DNA from: an uncultured Ruminococcus sp.
GTDB taxonomy: Bacteria; Bacillota_A; Clostridia; Oscillospirales; Ruminococcaceae
Reading direction: 5' to 3'
Length of the DNA: 7,087 bases
NCBI GenBank assembly: GCA_937880065.1
Contig: CALFMA010000615.1
Location: forward strand, 1 to 7,087
Positions 1 to 6,156 of the stretch are shown piece after piece (position 1 is the stretch's first letter; every line of letters begins with the position of its first letter). The position numbers and the translations under genes are program-made. The notes beneath the pieces were generated by a model. That model made no database searches and was not told where the DNA came from. It saw only the letters and a program-made list of their open reading frames with translations.

Positions 1-1518
1 CTTGGTATATTTCAGGATGATTCCGACGGTGAGCAGTTTCGCCGAAATATGGGAAATATTCCTATGTATTACGCTTGGTCGGCACAGCCTTTACAGCTGA
101 AAACCGCAACTTTTACTTCATATAGCTTCAACGATGACAAGTGGACCTATTCCAAGGCGGACAGCCGCTATTGGTACAGGGAGGAATTGCCTTTCTCCAT
201 TTACTATGACGGCGGAGTTGCTGAGGCTGTAATGTGTGCGGCTGAAAATAACAGCCTATTTGCTGAGAAATACGGTCTTACTGAGTTTATGGAACTTGAA
301 ATGGTGCCAAGCCGTGAGCTTATGGTGAGATTAACTGTTGCAAGCAAGGATACTACATCCGCCCCTGTTCCCGCAGGTGCGGTGTCTATGGAACATTCAA
401 CCTTTGACGGTACTCTCGGACTTACAAACTCAGGTGTTGTATGTGCCCATGACGCTAAGTTCGAAGTGGACGAAGTATTCAGCTTTAAATATGTTCCCCC
501 TGCTTTCTTTGGCTGGGAAACTAATAAGAAAATAGCAGACCATCTTGCCGCAGTTGAGGACTATGACAGACTTCTGTATGATGCCTTTTGTGCATTGCCT
601 GCAACTGATGAAGAAGATGTTCTGAAATATCAGACAATTTTATCTGAAAATATGGAGTTCTATGATTTTGCCGAGGAAAATTACCTTGACTACGGCGGAA
701 GTGAGAAGATTTATAATCTTGCACAGGAGCTTACGGCAGGGGTTGATTCTCCCTATGAAAAGGCGAAAATCTTGGAAATGTACTTCATAGAAAATGACTA
801 CATCTATGACCTTACATACCGTAAGACAATGGGTGAAAACGTGGAGGATTTCCTCTTTGATACAAAGAGAGGAGTCTGCTACGAATATGCAACGGCTATG
901 ACGCTTCTTGCAAGAGCCGCAGGAATACCTGCGAGATACTGCGAGGGCTTCAATATGCAGACAGAATATTTAGACAACTATGGCAACAACTATTTAGTAA
1001 CGGCAAATGACGCTCACGGCTATCCCGAGCTTTACATCAAAGGCTATGGCTGGATGAGTTTTGAGCCTACAAGAACATTGGACGAAATCGAAAAGGAAAA
1101 GGAGAATGTATCGTCGCTTCTTATGAAGTCGGGATTGTTTATTCTCGGCGGTTCTGCGATAGTTCTGATACTTATATTCTTTGCTCCGGGTATGGCACAT
1201 AGAATTTTCCTTTTGCTTATCAGAAGAAAGTCACCAAATGAAGCGACAGCATCTGTTATGCGACGTATATGCAAGGTGTATGGAATTTCCCGTACATCAA
1301 CGGCACACGAGGCTGAAAATGCAGTTTACAAAAAATCCTCTGCGGATATTTCTGCTGTAACTCTGCTCTTTGAAAAAGCTGAATACGGCGGCTGCGAACT
1401 TACAGAGGACGATAAGACAAAGGCGATAACGACATATAAGGATGCGTACAAGGCATACGGCGAAGCTGTAAAGGCTGAGCGTAAGGCTAAAAAAATAAAT
1501 AAAAAACGCATGACATAA
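1..1518 (+). CDS. Transglutaminase-like (TgpA-type) membrane protein, 5' partial
   Basis: The frame is open from base 1, so the true start lies before the window. The ATG at 49 has no ribosome binding site and is probably internal. Numbering from that Met, a transglutaminase-like papain-fold core spans about residues 225-345. Its candidate triad is Cys277 in GVCYEYA, His323 in DAHGYPELYI and an acidic residue, Glu339, in GWMSFEPT; the last position is Asp in many relatives. One hydrophobic helix follows (about 361-379), then basic residues and a cytoplasmic tail (about 395-460) resembling the DUF4129 region found after the core in TgpA-like proteins. The family usually has several N-terminal membrane helices, presumably upstream here. 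The core would face outside the cell. Such proteins are thought to act as proteases or crosslinkers, but the substrate is unknown. The tail ends in a Lys/Arg-rich stretch. The family call is firm; the activity is inferred. Confidence 0.85.
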   Translation, partial: LGIFQDDSDGEQFRRNMGNIPMYYAWSAQPLQLKTATFTSYSFNDDKWTYSKADSRYWYREELPFSIYYDGGVAEAVMCAAENNSLFAEKYGLTEFMELEMVPSRELMVRLTVASKDTTSAPVPAGAVSMEHSTFDGTLGLTNSGVVCAHDAKFEVDEVFSFKYVPPAFFGWETNKKIADHLAAVEDYDRLLYDAFCALPATDEEDVLKYQTILSENMEFYDFAEENYLDYGGSEKIYNLAQELTAGVDSPYEKAKILEMYFIENDYIYDLTYRKTMGENVEDFLFDTKRGVCYEYATAMTLLARAAGIPARYCEGFNMQTEYLDNYGNNYLVTANDAHGYPELYIKGYGWMSFEPTRTLDEIEKEKENVSSLLMKSGLFILGGSAIVLILIFFAPGMAHRIFLLLIRRKSPNEATASVMRRICKVYGISRTSTAHEAENAVYKKSSADISAVTLLFEKAEYGGCELTEDDKTKAITTYKDAYKAYGEAVKAERKAKKINKKRMT

Positions 1519-1594
1519 TTTTGCTTACCAAGAAAAAAAGAGAAGTTGGCGAAGCGATATGTATGGGGGCTGAGGGAATCATATTTTTCACGAG

Positions 1595-1612
1595 AGGGAA
1601 AAAATTTACCCT
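1595..1612 (+). other. Small imperfect hairpin upstream of the dockerin gene
   Basis: AGGG at 1595-1598 pairs with CCCT at 1609-1612, and AAA at 1600-1602 pairs with TTT at 1605-1607, with one A-A mismatch between them. It lies ten bases before the Shine-Dalgarno sequence of the following gene. There is no U-tract, so it is not a convincing terminator. The 118-base gap 1519-1636 otherwise shows no promoter close to consensus and no terminator for the upstream gene. Confidence 0.25.
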
Positions 1613-1621
1613 TATAAATGA

Positions 1622-1628
1622 AAAGGAG
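1622..1628 (+). promoter_or_regulatory. Ribosome binding site fixing the start at ATG 1637
   Basis: AAAGGAG ends at 1628, eight bases before ATG 1637, which is ideal spacing. An in-frame GTG at 1628 overlaps this motif and so cannot be the start it serves. Starting at 1637 also gives a clean signal peptide. Confidence 0.8.
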
Positions 1629-1636
1629 TGATACCG

Positions 1637-3019
1637 ATGCAGTACAAAAAAATTATGAGTTTATTTGCGGCAGCTCTTACTGCGGCATATTGTGCAGTAC
1701 CCTCTGCTATGGCAGTTGAGGCGGTTTCCGAAGAAACTAACCTTACAGAGGAATTTGCCGATACAGAGTTTTCAACTGTATCTGTTTTTGACGAGTACCG
1801 TGACTGGAGTCAGATGGACCCACGCTGGAGTGAAACTCCCATGGGCGGTACAACAATAAGAAGTTCAGGCTGTCTGCTGACTTCCCTTGCCATTATGGCA
1901 ATGCATTCGGGTTCAATCGACAGTACAGCTATGACAAATATGGGCATTACAAGTATTGAACAGTTTAACCCTGCTGTTCTTGCCGATGCCTATACAAATG
2001 CAAATGGTTTCAGCTATGACGGAGCAATTGCAAGCTGGGGAACAATCAATACAATTATCCCCAATATTACCTTCGGAGCTGACAGATATTTTCAGAATAC
2101 TGAGAAATCAGCTGTTGCCGAGGAGCTGAACGCTCTTATGGCTGAGGGCTGGCATATCATTGCAAGGGTGAACAATGGCGGCTACCATTGGGTATACATC
2201 GAAAGCGTAGGTGAGGACGGTTCAATTACAATGTGCGACCCTGCTTTTGATACCCACGATTTATACGAAGCTTATCCCAATGGCTTACAGGGAGAATACT
2301 GGATGCTGAAAGGCACAAACGCTCCCCATGCATCCGTTGAGGATAACGCTCCTCTTAAAATTGAAATAGCTTCAATACCCGACAGAACAATTTTCCAGTA
2401 CGGCGAGGAACTCGACCTTACAGGGGGAACTGTTACTGTAAGCGGAAAAGATGAGGAAAATGGCAGCTGGTCTGAAACCTTTGATATGATTGCTTCCGAT
2501 ATGATTTCCGTTGACGCATCAGCTTATGACGCTCTTACACCGGGTAAATACGAAATCGTAGTTACTGCCGAAGTGGGCGAAAATAAGGCTGAGGTATCCT
2601 TTGAAGCGGAAGTTCTCCACAGCATAGGCGAGCATTACGTTTCAACGGAAAACACTCTGGCTGTTTATGCGGAGCAGGGGACAGATGAGATTATTTATAA
2701 TCTGCGAAACGGCGATGTAATCAATATTGCTAAGGTTGTAGACGGTTACGGCTTCCTTGCTTCTGTTGATATAAGCGGCTGGGTTGATATGAAATATCTG
2801 AAAAAGACTGAAGCTCATCTGCATGAAAAGGGTGACATAAACAATGACGGAAATGTGGATAAATATGATTTATCGCTGCTGAATTCATTTTTACAGCAGA
2901 AAGAACAACTCCCCAACGGCGTATCTGTTCTCACCGCAGTTCAGCTTTATGCTGCTGATGTAAACGGTGACGGAATGACCGACCTTAATGACATAAGGGA
3001 GTATCTGACAATAGTATAA
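1637..3019 (+). CDS. Secreted C39-like papain-fold protein with C-terminal type I dockerin
   Basis: Predicted 460-aa exported protein. Residues 1-26 form a signal peptide: basic start, hydrophobic core, likely cleavage after SAMA. Residues of about 50-228 form a peptidase C39-like (C39_2) domain with candidate oxyanion Gln59 (WSQMDPRW), nucleophile Cys79 (SSGCLLTS), His184 (GGYHWVY) and Asp201 (MCDPAFD). The usual CGPTS-type motif reads CLLTS here. An Ig-like module of the Big_3 type follows (about 240-327), then an SH3-like module (about 328-394). A type I dockerin (about 399-457) comes last, with two calcium loops: ligands D400, N402, D404, D408, D411 and D441, N443, D445, D449, D452. Dockerins bind cohesins on scaffoldins, so the protein is probably attached to a cellulosome or the cell surface. 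Whether it cuts peptides is inferred only from conserved residues; C39-like domains of this type are often uncharacterised. prmA follows after 17 bases. Confidence 0.9.
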   Translation: MQYKKIMSLFAAALTAAYCAVPSAMAVEAVSEETNLTEEFADTEFSTVSVFDEYRDWSQMDPRWSETPMGGTTIRSSGCLLTSLAIMAMHSGSIDSTAMTNMGITSIEQFNPAVLADAYTNANGFSYDGAIASWGTINTIIPNITFGADRYFQNTEKSAVAEELNALMAEGWHIIARVNNGGYHWVYIESVGEDGSITMCDPAFDTHDLYEAYPNGLQGEYWMLKGTNAPHASVEDNAPLKIEIASIPDRTIFQYGEELDLTGGTVTVSGKDEENGSWSETFDMIASDMISVDASAYDALTPGKYEIVVTAEVGENKAEVSFEAEVLHSIGEHYVSTENTLAVYAEQGTDEIIYNLRNGDVINIAKVVDGYGFLASVDISGWVDMKYLKKTEAHLHEKGDINNDGNVDKYDLSLLNSFLQQKEQLPNGVSVLTAVQLYAADVNGDGMTDLNDIREYLTIV

Positions 3020-3036
3020 TACAGGAGGATTTTTCA

Positions 3037-3999
3037 ATGGAATGGACAGAGGTAAATATTTATACCTCCGCCGATGGAATTGAGCTGCTCTGTGCAAAGC
3101 TTATGGATATCGGTGTAAAGGGGTTTGTTATTAAGGATTCCGAAGATTTCAAGGAATTTCTTGATAACAAGAACGGACAATGGGACTATATTGACGATGA
3201 CCTTATGGGGCTTGCAAACTGCGAAACCTGCGTGACGGTATATCTCCCCGGCAATGAACAGGGTGCTGATATGCTTATGTCGGTAAAGTCAATGCTGGCT
3301 GATATGAAAGCCGCTGATACGGAAAATATCTACGGCAGACTTGAAGCGGAGCTTTCCGATATACGTGAGGAGGACTGGGCAAATAACTGGAAACAGTATT
3401 TCAAGCCCTTTACCGTAGGTGATAAGCTTGCCGTGAAGCCCTCATGGGAGGAATATTCCGATGACAGCAGAATTATTTTAGAAATTGACCCTGCGTCAAG
3501 TTTCGGAACAGGTCAGCATCATACCACAAGACTCTGTCTTGAAATTATCGAAAAATCCGTTAATAAAGGCGATAAGGTTCTTGACCTTGGCTGCGGAAGC
3601 GGTATACTTTCAATTGCGGCTATACTTATGGGTGCTGAAAGTGCCGTGGCGGTTGATATTGAAGAAAATGCCGCTGCAACAGCTATGGAAAACGCTGAGA
3701 AAAACAATATCACATCTGAGCAGTACAAGACATATTTCGGAAATATCCTTTCCGATGAGGCTCTTGCCGATGAAATCGACGGAAAATACGATATGATTAC
3801 GGCGAATATTGTTGCCGATGTGCTTATTGCAATGAAGGATTTCTTCCTCCGCTATATCAAAAAGGGCGGAACACTCATTATTTCGGGTATAATCGAGGAG
3901 CGTATGGATGAAGTTCTTACAGCCGTTGAAAGCGTTGGCTTTATCAGAAAACAGGTCAGCGTCAAGGAAGGCTGGGCAGCTGCTGAATACACAATTTAA
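3037..3999 (+). CDS. prmA: Ribosomal protein L11 methyltransferase
   Basis: PrmA transfers methyl groups from S-adenosylmethionine to lysines and the N-terminus of ribosomal protein L11 in the cytoplasm. The product is 320 aa, close to other Firmicute PrmA proteins. The N-terminal part (about 1-110) matches the substrate-recognition region. The methyltransferase core carries the family signature DPASSFGTGQHHTT (151-164), the SAM-binding loop DLGCGSG (183-189) and the ANIVADV motif (256-262, corresponding to the post-motif region near the active site). It ends in the typical EGWAA segment. AGGAGG at 3023-3028 gives a good site before ATG 3037. The 17-base gap to the upstream dockerin gene suggests co-transcription, an unusual pairing that may be only positional. 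The 16S rRNA methyltransferase gene rsmE, a frequent neighbour in Firmicutes, is not next to it here. Confidence 0.95.
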   Translation: MEWTEVNIYTSADGIELLCAKLMDIGVKGFVIKDSEDFKEFLDNKNGQWDYIDDDLMGLANCETCVTVYLPGNEQGADMLMSVKSMLADMKAADTENIYGRLEAELSDIREEDWANNWKQYFKPFTVGDKLAVKPSWEEYSDDSRIILEIDPASSFGTGQHHTTRLCLEIIEKSVNKGDKVLDLGCGSGILSIAAILMGAESAVAVDIEENAAATAMENAEKNNITSEQYKTYFGNILSDEALADEIDGKYDMITANIVADVLIAMKDFFLRYIKKGGTLIISGIIEERMDEVLTAVESVGFIRKQVSVKEGWAAAEYTI

Positions 4000-4018
4000 G
4001 CGGAATTTCACAATCCGC
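4000..4018 (+). repeat. Hairpin directly after the prmA stop codon
   Basis: GCGGA (4000-4004) and TCCGC (4014-4018) form a 5-bp stem with a 9-base loop that starts on the base after the TAA. No U-tract follows, so it is a weak terminator at best. Both arms recur at 4075-4079 and 4104-4108, which allows alternative pairings across the gap. Confidence 0.45.
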
Positions 4019-4021
4019 AAA

Positions 4022-4034
4022 GGAGCATCGCTCC
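4022..4034 (+). repeat. Short GC-rich hairpin in the intergenic region
   Basis: GGAGC (4022-4026) pairs with GCTCC (4030-4034) around a 3-base loop. The right arm plus the next base, CTCCG (4031-4035), is also complementary to the CGGAG (4105-4109) of the downstream ribosome binding site. Confidence 0.4.
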
Positions 4035-4045
4035 GTTAATCAAGG

Positions 4046-4071
4046 TTAAATCGGTAGGATTACCGTTTTAA
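4046..4071 (+). terminator. Weak candidate terminator hairpin
   Basis: CGGTA (4052-4056) pairs with TACCG (4061-4065) around a GGAT loop. After one T-T mismatch the stem continues with five A-T pairs (4046-4050 with 4067-4071), and the right flank contains TTTT at 4066-4069. The stem is short and the U-run is poor. It could end the C39-like gene/prmA transcript weakly or be part of a larger leader structure. Confidence 0.35.
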
Positions 4072-4073
4072 AA

Positions 4074-4109
4074 CTCCGCAAAGTCAGCAGGCACTGTATG
4101 ACAGCGGAG
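4074..4109 (+). promoter_or_regulatory. Inverted repeat that could hide the ribosome binding site of the next gene
   Basis: CTCCGC (4074-4079) is perfectly complementary to GCGGAG (4104-4109). The right arm overlaps the GGAGG Shine-Dalgarno sequence (4106-4110) before ATG 4121. Pairing would block ribosome access at that site. The 24-base loop makes the stem modest, so a regulatory role is a hypothesis. Confidence 0.35.
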
Positions 4110-4120
4110 GAATACATAAA

Positions 4121-5353
4121 ATGACAAGGAGAATGATTGAAGTGGCATTATTTAAGAAGAAAAATCAGACTGAGGAGAAGAAAACAGAAACAACAGCTGC
4201 AAAGGAGGATACTTCGGCTTACGTTGATCTCGTACTTGCGGCTCTTGATAAAAAATTGGAAAAGGGCAATGTCTATGACGGCTGTATCATTATGCCAAGA
4301 GGTTACACGGTTGATGTAAAGGTTGGCAATGTTCAGGATAAGGAAGATGTTAAGCTTTTACAGGTTATGTTCGTTATAAATCATGATGATTTCGACGAGC
4401 CTCTTATGGACCCCGTTGACGCACAGGGCAAGACTTTTGAGGAAGCTGCAAAAATGGCTGTAGATATTTTCTACGGAGCAACATGGCATCCCCTTGACCA
4501 GTCAATGCAGAAGAAGAACCCTATGACAGTTCCTGCAGGCTATCTCGGCAACCGTTACAGCTTTGATATGTATGCACAGTCTATCGTAAGAATTGGTGCT
4601 GCCGAAAAGGGCGAACCCGTAATGATTATTAACTATATTCTCAATGAAATGCCTAAGTACCTCGGTTCAAAGAAGTACTACTGGCTGAGAATTTACCTTG
4701 CAAAGCACAAGGACAGACAGATTATTGAGGTAAGAATTAATGGTTCTGTATGCGTTGAGCTTTCAAAGTTCTTTGAGGAATATGTAGGTTCATGGGATGC
4801 TGATAATACATTCAGATGCGAAAAGCAGTGTGCTATTTTCATTAATAAGGCTGAGGACAACTGCCCATTCAAGAAGGAAACAGTAGTTGACGGTGCAGCA
4901 TATGTTCTCGGAAAGCTTGCTGTAATCAAGAGTCAGGATGAATACAATGCAATGGTTAAGGAGCTTGAGGAAAAGACAGGCAATGCTGACCTTGCTTCTG
5001 AAATCAGAATTTTCGTTCCCGAAATTATGGCAAAGCTTACTCTTGGCTATCAGGAGGGCGACAGCCTGTTCTTCATTGACGGAGAAAACAATATTGAGTT
5101 CAAGAAAACTCAGCTCCGTTCATATTTCTACATTCAGCAGACGGTTATTGAATACCTCAGCACAATGCCTCCACAGGAGCATGTACAGAACATTGTAAGA
5201 GGTTCTGTTGCTTACAGAGAACTGAGAAATGTAGTTCTTTCTGCTAAGGAAAAGGCTGAGCAGGAGGGCAAGACATCTGAACTTTCACCAAAGGATATGT
5301 ACGTTCCCGGAACAGCTTACAGAGTAACTTCACAGGGCTACAGAGCTTGGTAA
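4121..5353 (+). CDS. Conserved-looking cytoplasmic protein of unknown function
   Basis: I do not recognise this family. From ATG 4121 the product is 410 aa; GTG 4142, after AAGGAG at 4126-4131, would give 403 aa beginning ALFKKK, a common style of start in this group. ATG 4121 has GGAGG at 4106-4110, so both starts are plausible. There is no signal peptide or membrane helix. Residues of about 9-30 are rich in Lys, Glu and Thr, probably a flexible tail. The rest looks like a soluble alpha/beta protein with conspicuous stretches YGATWHPLD (about 119-127) and KKYYWLRIYLAKHKD (about 185-199). A C-x3-C pair with a third Cys follows (Cys233, Cys237, Cys248). The C-terminus is helical, then ends in a loop rich in Tyr and Gly. 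Lysine is coded almost only by AAG, as in rplU, which suggests high expression. It stands alone between structured gaps, so context does not reveal a role. Confidence 0.85.
   Translation: MTRRMIEVALFKKKNQTEEKKTETTAAKEDTSAYVDLVLAALDKKLEKGNVYDGCIIMPRGYTVDVKVGNVQDKEDVKLLQVMFVINHDDFDEPLMDPVDAQGKTFEEAAKMAVDIFYGATWHPLDQSMQKKNPMTVPAGYLGNRYSFDMYAQSIVRIGAAEKGEPVMIINYILNEMPKYLGSKKYYWLRIYLAKHKDRQIIEVRINGSVCVELSKFFEEYVGSWDADNTFRCEKQCAIFINKAEDNCPFKKETVVDGAAYVLGKLAVIKSQDEYNAMVKELEEKTGNADLASEIRIFVPEIMAKLTLGYQEGDSLFFIDGENNIEFKKTQLRSYFYIQQTVIEYLSTMPPQEHVQNIVRGSVAYRELRNVVLSAKEKAEQEGKTSELSPKDMYVPGTAYRVTSQGYRAW
4126..4131 (+). promoter_or_regulatory. Alternative ribosome binding site for GTG 4142
   Basis: AAGGAG inside the first codons lies ten bases before an in-frame GTG at 4142. 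It competes with the GGAGG at 4106-4110 that serves ATG 4121. If the upstream site is masked by the 4074-4109 stem, this one would stay free. Confidence 0.4.
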
Positions 5354-5373
5354 TTGTAATTTATAAATAATAA

Positions 5374-5419
5374 CAAGGGCTTTTTGGAAATTCTGCGGAA
5401 AAATCTCAAAAAGCCCTTG
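5374..5419 (+). terminator. 13-bp perfect inverted repeat, candidate terminator overlapping the rplU promoter
   Basis: Arms 5374-5386 and 5407-5419 are exact reverse complements (CAAGGGCTTTTTG and its complement) around a 20-base loop. It begins 21 bases after the stop of the unknown gene and is the only strong hairpin available to end that transcript. The right arm is not followed by Ts on the + strand, so it is not a textbook intrinsic terminator; on the - strand a T-rich stretch follows. Its last three bases are the TTG of the rplU -35 element. Confidence 0.5.
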
Positions 5420-5445
5420 ACAAATCGGGAAAAGTATGATAAAAT
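5417..5445 (+). promoter_or_regulatory. Promoter of the rplU-prp-rpmA operon
   Basis: TTGACA (5417-5422) is a perfect -35 element. After a 17-base spacer comes TAAAAT (5440-5445), one mismatch from the -10 consensus, with an extended -10 TG at 5437-5438. Transcription should begin near 5451-5453, where the structured rplU leader starts. This is a housekeeping-sigma promoter of a strength expected for ribosomal protein genes. Confidence 0.85.
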
Positions 5446-5450
5446 ATAAA

Positions 5451-5522
5451 TTGCCGCATACTGACAGGCTTTAAAGCTGTGCAAACACGCCTGTGGTAGC
5501 GAGTTTTATGAAAAGGCAGGTG
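5451..5522 (+). ncRNA. Ribosomal protein L21 leader (cis-regulatory RNA)
   Basis: The untranslated region before rplU resembles the L21 leader known from Firmicutes, thought to mediate autogenous control by L21. CCGCA (5454-5458) can pair with TGTGG (5492-5496) with one G-U pair, closing the structure. Inside, ACA (5464-5466) pairs with TGT (5478-5480), and a palindrome GCTTTAAAGC (5468-5477) sits beyond a bulged G. CAGGC (5465-5469) could pair with GCCTG (5489-5493) instead, which would compete with both stems. The weak AGGTG ribosome binding site lies at 5518-5522. The family call rests on remembered consensus and position, not on a covariance search. Confidence 0.7.
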
Positions 5523-5528
5523 CCGAAA

Positions 5529-5840
5529 ATGTACGCAGTTATTGAAACAGGCGGAAAGCAGTATCAGGTAAATGAGGGAGATATCATCTTCATCGAAAAG
5601 CTCGCAGTTGAGGCTGACGAAACAGTTACTTTCGATAAGGTTGTTGCTCTCGGTGCTGAGGACGGTATCAAGGTAGGTGCTCCCTATGTTGATGGCGCAG
5701 CTGTTGAAGCTAAGGTTCTTAAGAACGGCAAGGCTAAGAAGGTTACTGTATTCACTTACAAGCCTAAGAAGGGCGAGAAGAAGAAGCAGGGCCACAGACA
5801 GCCTTACACACAGGTTAAGATTGAAGCAATCAAGGCTTAA
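5529..5840 (+). CDS. rplU: 50S ribosomal protein L21
   Basis: L21 binds 23S rRNA in the large subunit. The 103-aa product has the family length, the hallmark N-terminus [14 protein letters not shown] and a basic C-terminal rRNA-binding signature around [19 protein letters not shown] 5529 is chosen because family members start at this MYAV. The frame stays open upstream, with GTG 5493 and ATG 5508, but those lie in the structured leader and would add non-family residues. AGGTG at 5518-5522 is a weak site six bases ahead. Lysine is coded as AAG, fitting high expression. It is the first gene of the operon and prp follows after two bases. Confidence 0.97.
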   Translation: MYAVIETGGKQYQVNEGDIIFIEKLAVEADETVTFDKVVALGAEDGIKVGAPYVDGAAVEAKVLKNGKAKKVTVFTYKPKKGEKKKQGHRQPYTQVKIEAIKA

Positions 5841-5842
5841 TC

Positions 5843-6154
5843 ATGATTCGTGCTGAGTTTTATGACTCAAAAGGACTTCTGAATGGTTTCAGTATAAGCG
5901 GTCATGCGGGTTATGCCGACAGGGGACATGATGTGGTTTGTGCATCGGTTTCCTCGGCGGTTCAGCTTATTGTAAATCTGCTGAATGAGTTTGACTGCGA
6001 ACCTAAAGTGAATGTTGGCGATGATGTTATTGAATGTCGGACAACCGCTTCAATAAATACAGCTTCTGCTATGCTGGAGCAGCTTAAACTTCATTTTGAA
6101 GCTATTCTCGAAGAATTTCCAAAAACAATTAAAATCACTATCTCGGAGGTGTAA
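5843..6154 (+). CDS. prp: Ribosomal-processing cysteine protease Prp (YsxB family)
   Basis: Prp removes the N-terminal extension of ribosomal protein L27 in Firmicutes and related bacteria, a step essential in Staphylococcus aureus. The 103-aa product has the compact family size. The predicted catalytic pair is His21 in SGHAGYA and Cys33 in [13 protein letters not shown], next to the flexible GYADRGHD loop. It lies between rplU and rpmA, the classical position, starting two bases after the rplU stop and ending two bases before rpmA, so translation is likely coupled. Its substrate is encoded immediately downstream and carries the expected cleavage motif. No strong ribosome binding site precedes ATG 5843, consistent with coupling to rplU. 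Confidence 0.95.
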   Translation: MIRAEFYDSKGLLNGFSISGHAGYADRGHDVVCASVSSAVQLIVNLLNEFDCEPKVNVGDDVIECRTTASINTASAMLEQLKLHFEAILEEFPKTIKITISEV

Positions 6155-6156
6155 GT

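Noticed and set aside
49..51. ATG 49 as the start of the transglutaminase-like gene
   Set aside because: The frame is open to base 1, there is no ribosome binding site, and the family normally has membrane helices before this region.
1546..1618. TTGGCG (1546-1551) and TATAAA (1613-1618) as promoter elements of the dockerin gene
   Set aside because: They are not spaced as a pair, and neither has a partner at 16-18 bases; TATAAA is also too close to the ribosome binding site.
1628..1630. GTG 1628 as the start of the dockerin gene
   Set aside because: It overlaps the Shine-Dalgarno sequence that serves ATG 1637 at ideal spacing.
3610..4020. 136-codon open frame on the - strand
   Set aside because: It lies almost wholly inside prmA, has no family features and no ribosome binding site; it is a shadow frame.
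5394..5458. TGCGG (5394-5398) complementary to CCGCA (5454-5458) as part of a longer leader structure
   Set aside because: The predicted transcription start lies near 5452, so the first arm would not be in the rplU transcript; a 5-base match is easily chance.
5493..5510. GTG 5493 or ATG 5508 as the start of rplU
   Set aside because: Both lie in the structured leader; L21 proteins begin at the MYAV of ATG 5529.
5406..5795. 129-codon open frame on the - strand
   Set aside because: It runs antisense through the rplU promoter, leader and gene and shows only leucine- and serine-rich shadow sequence.
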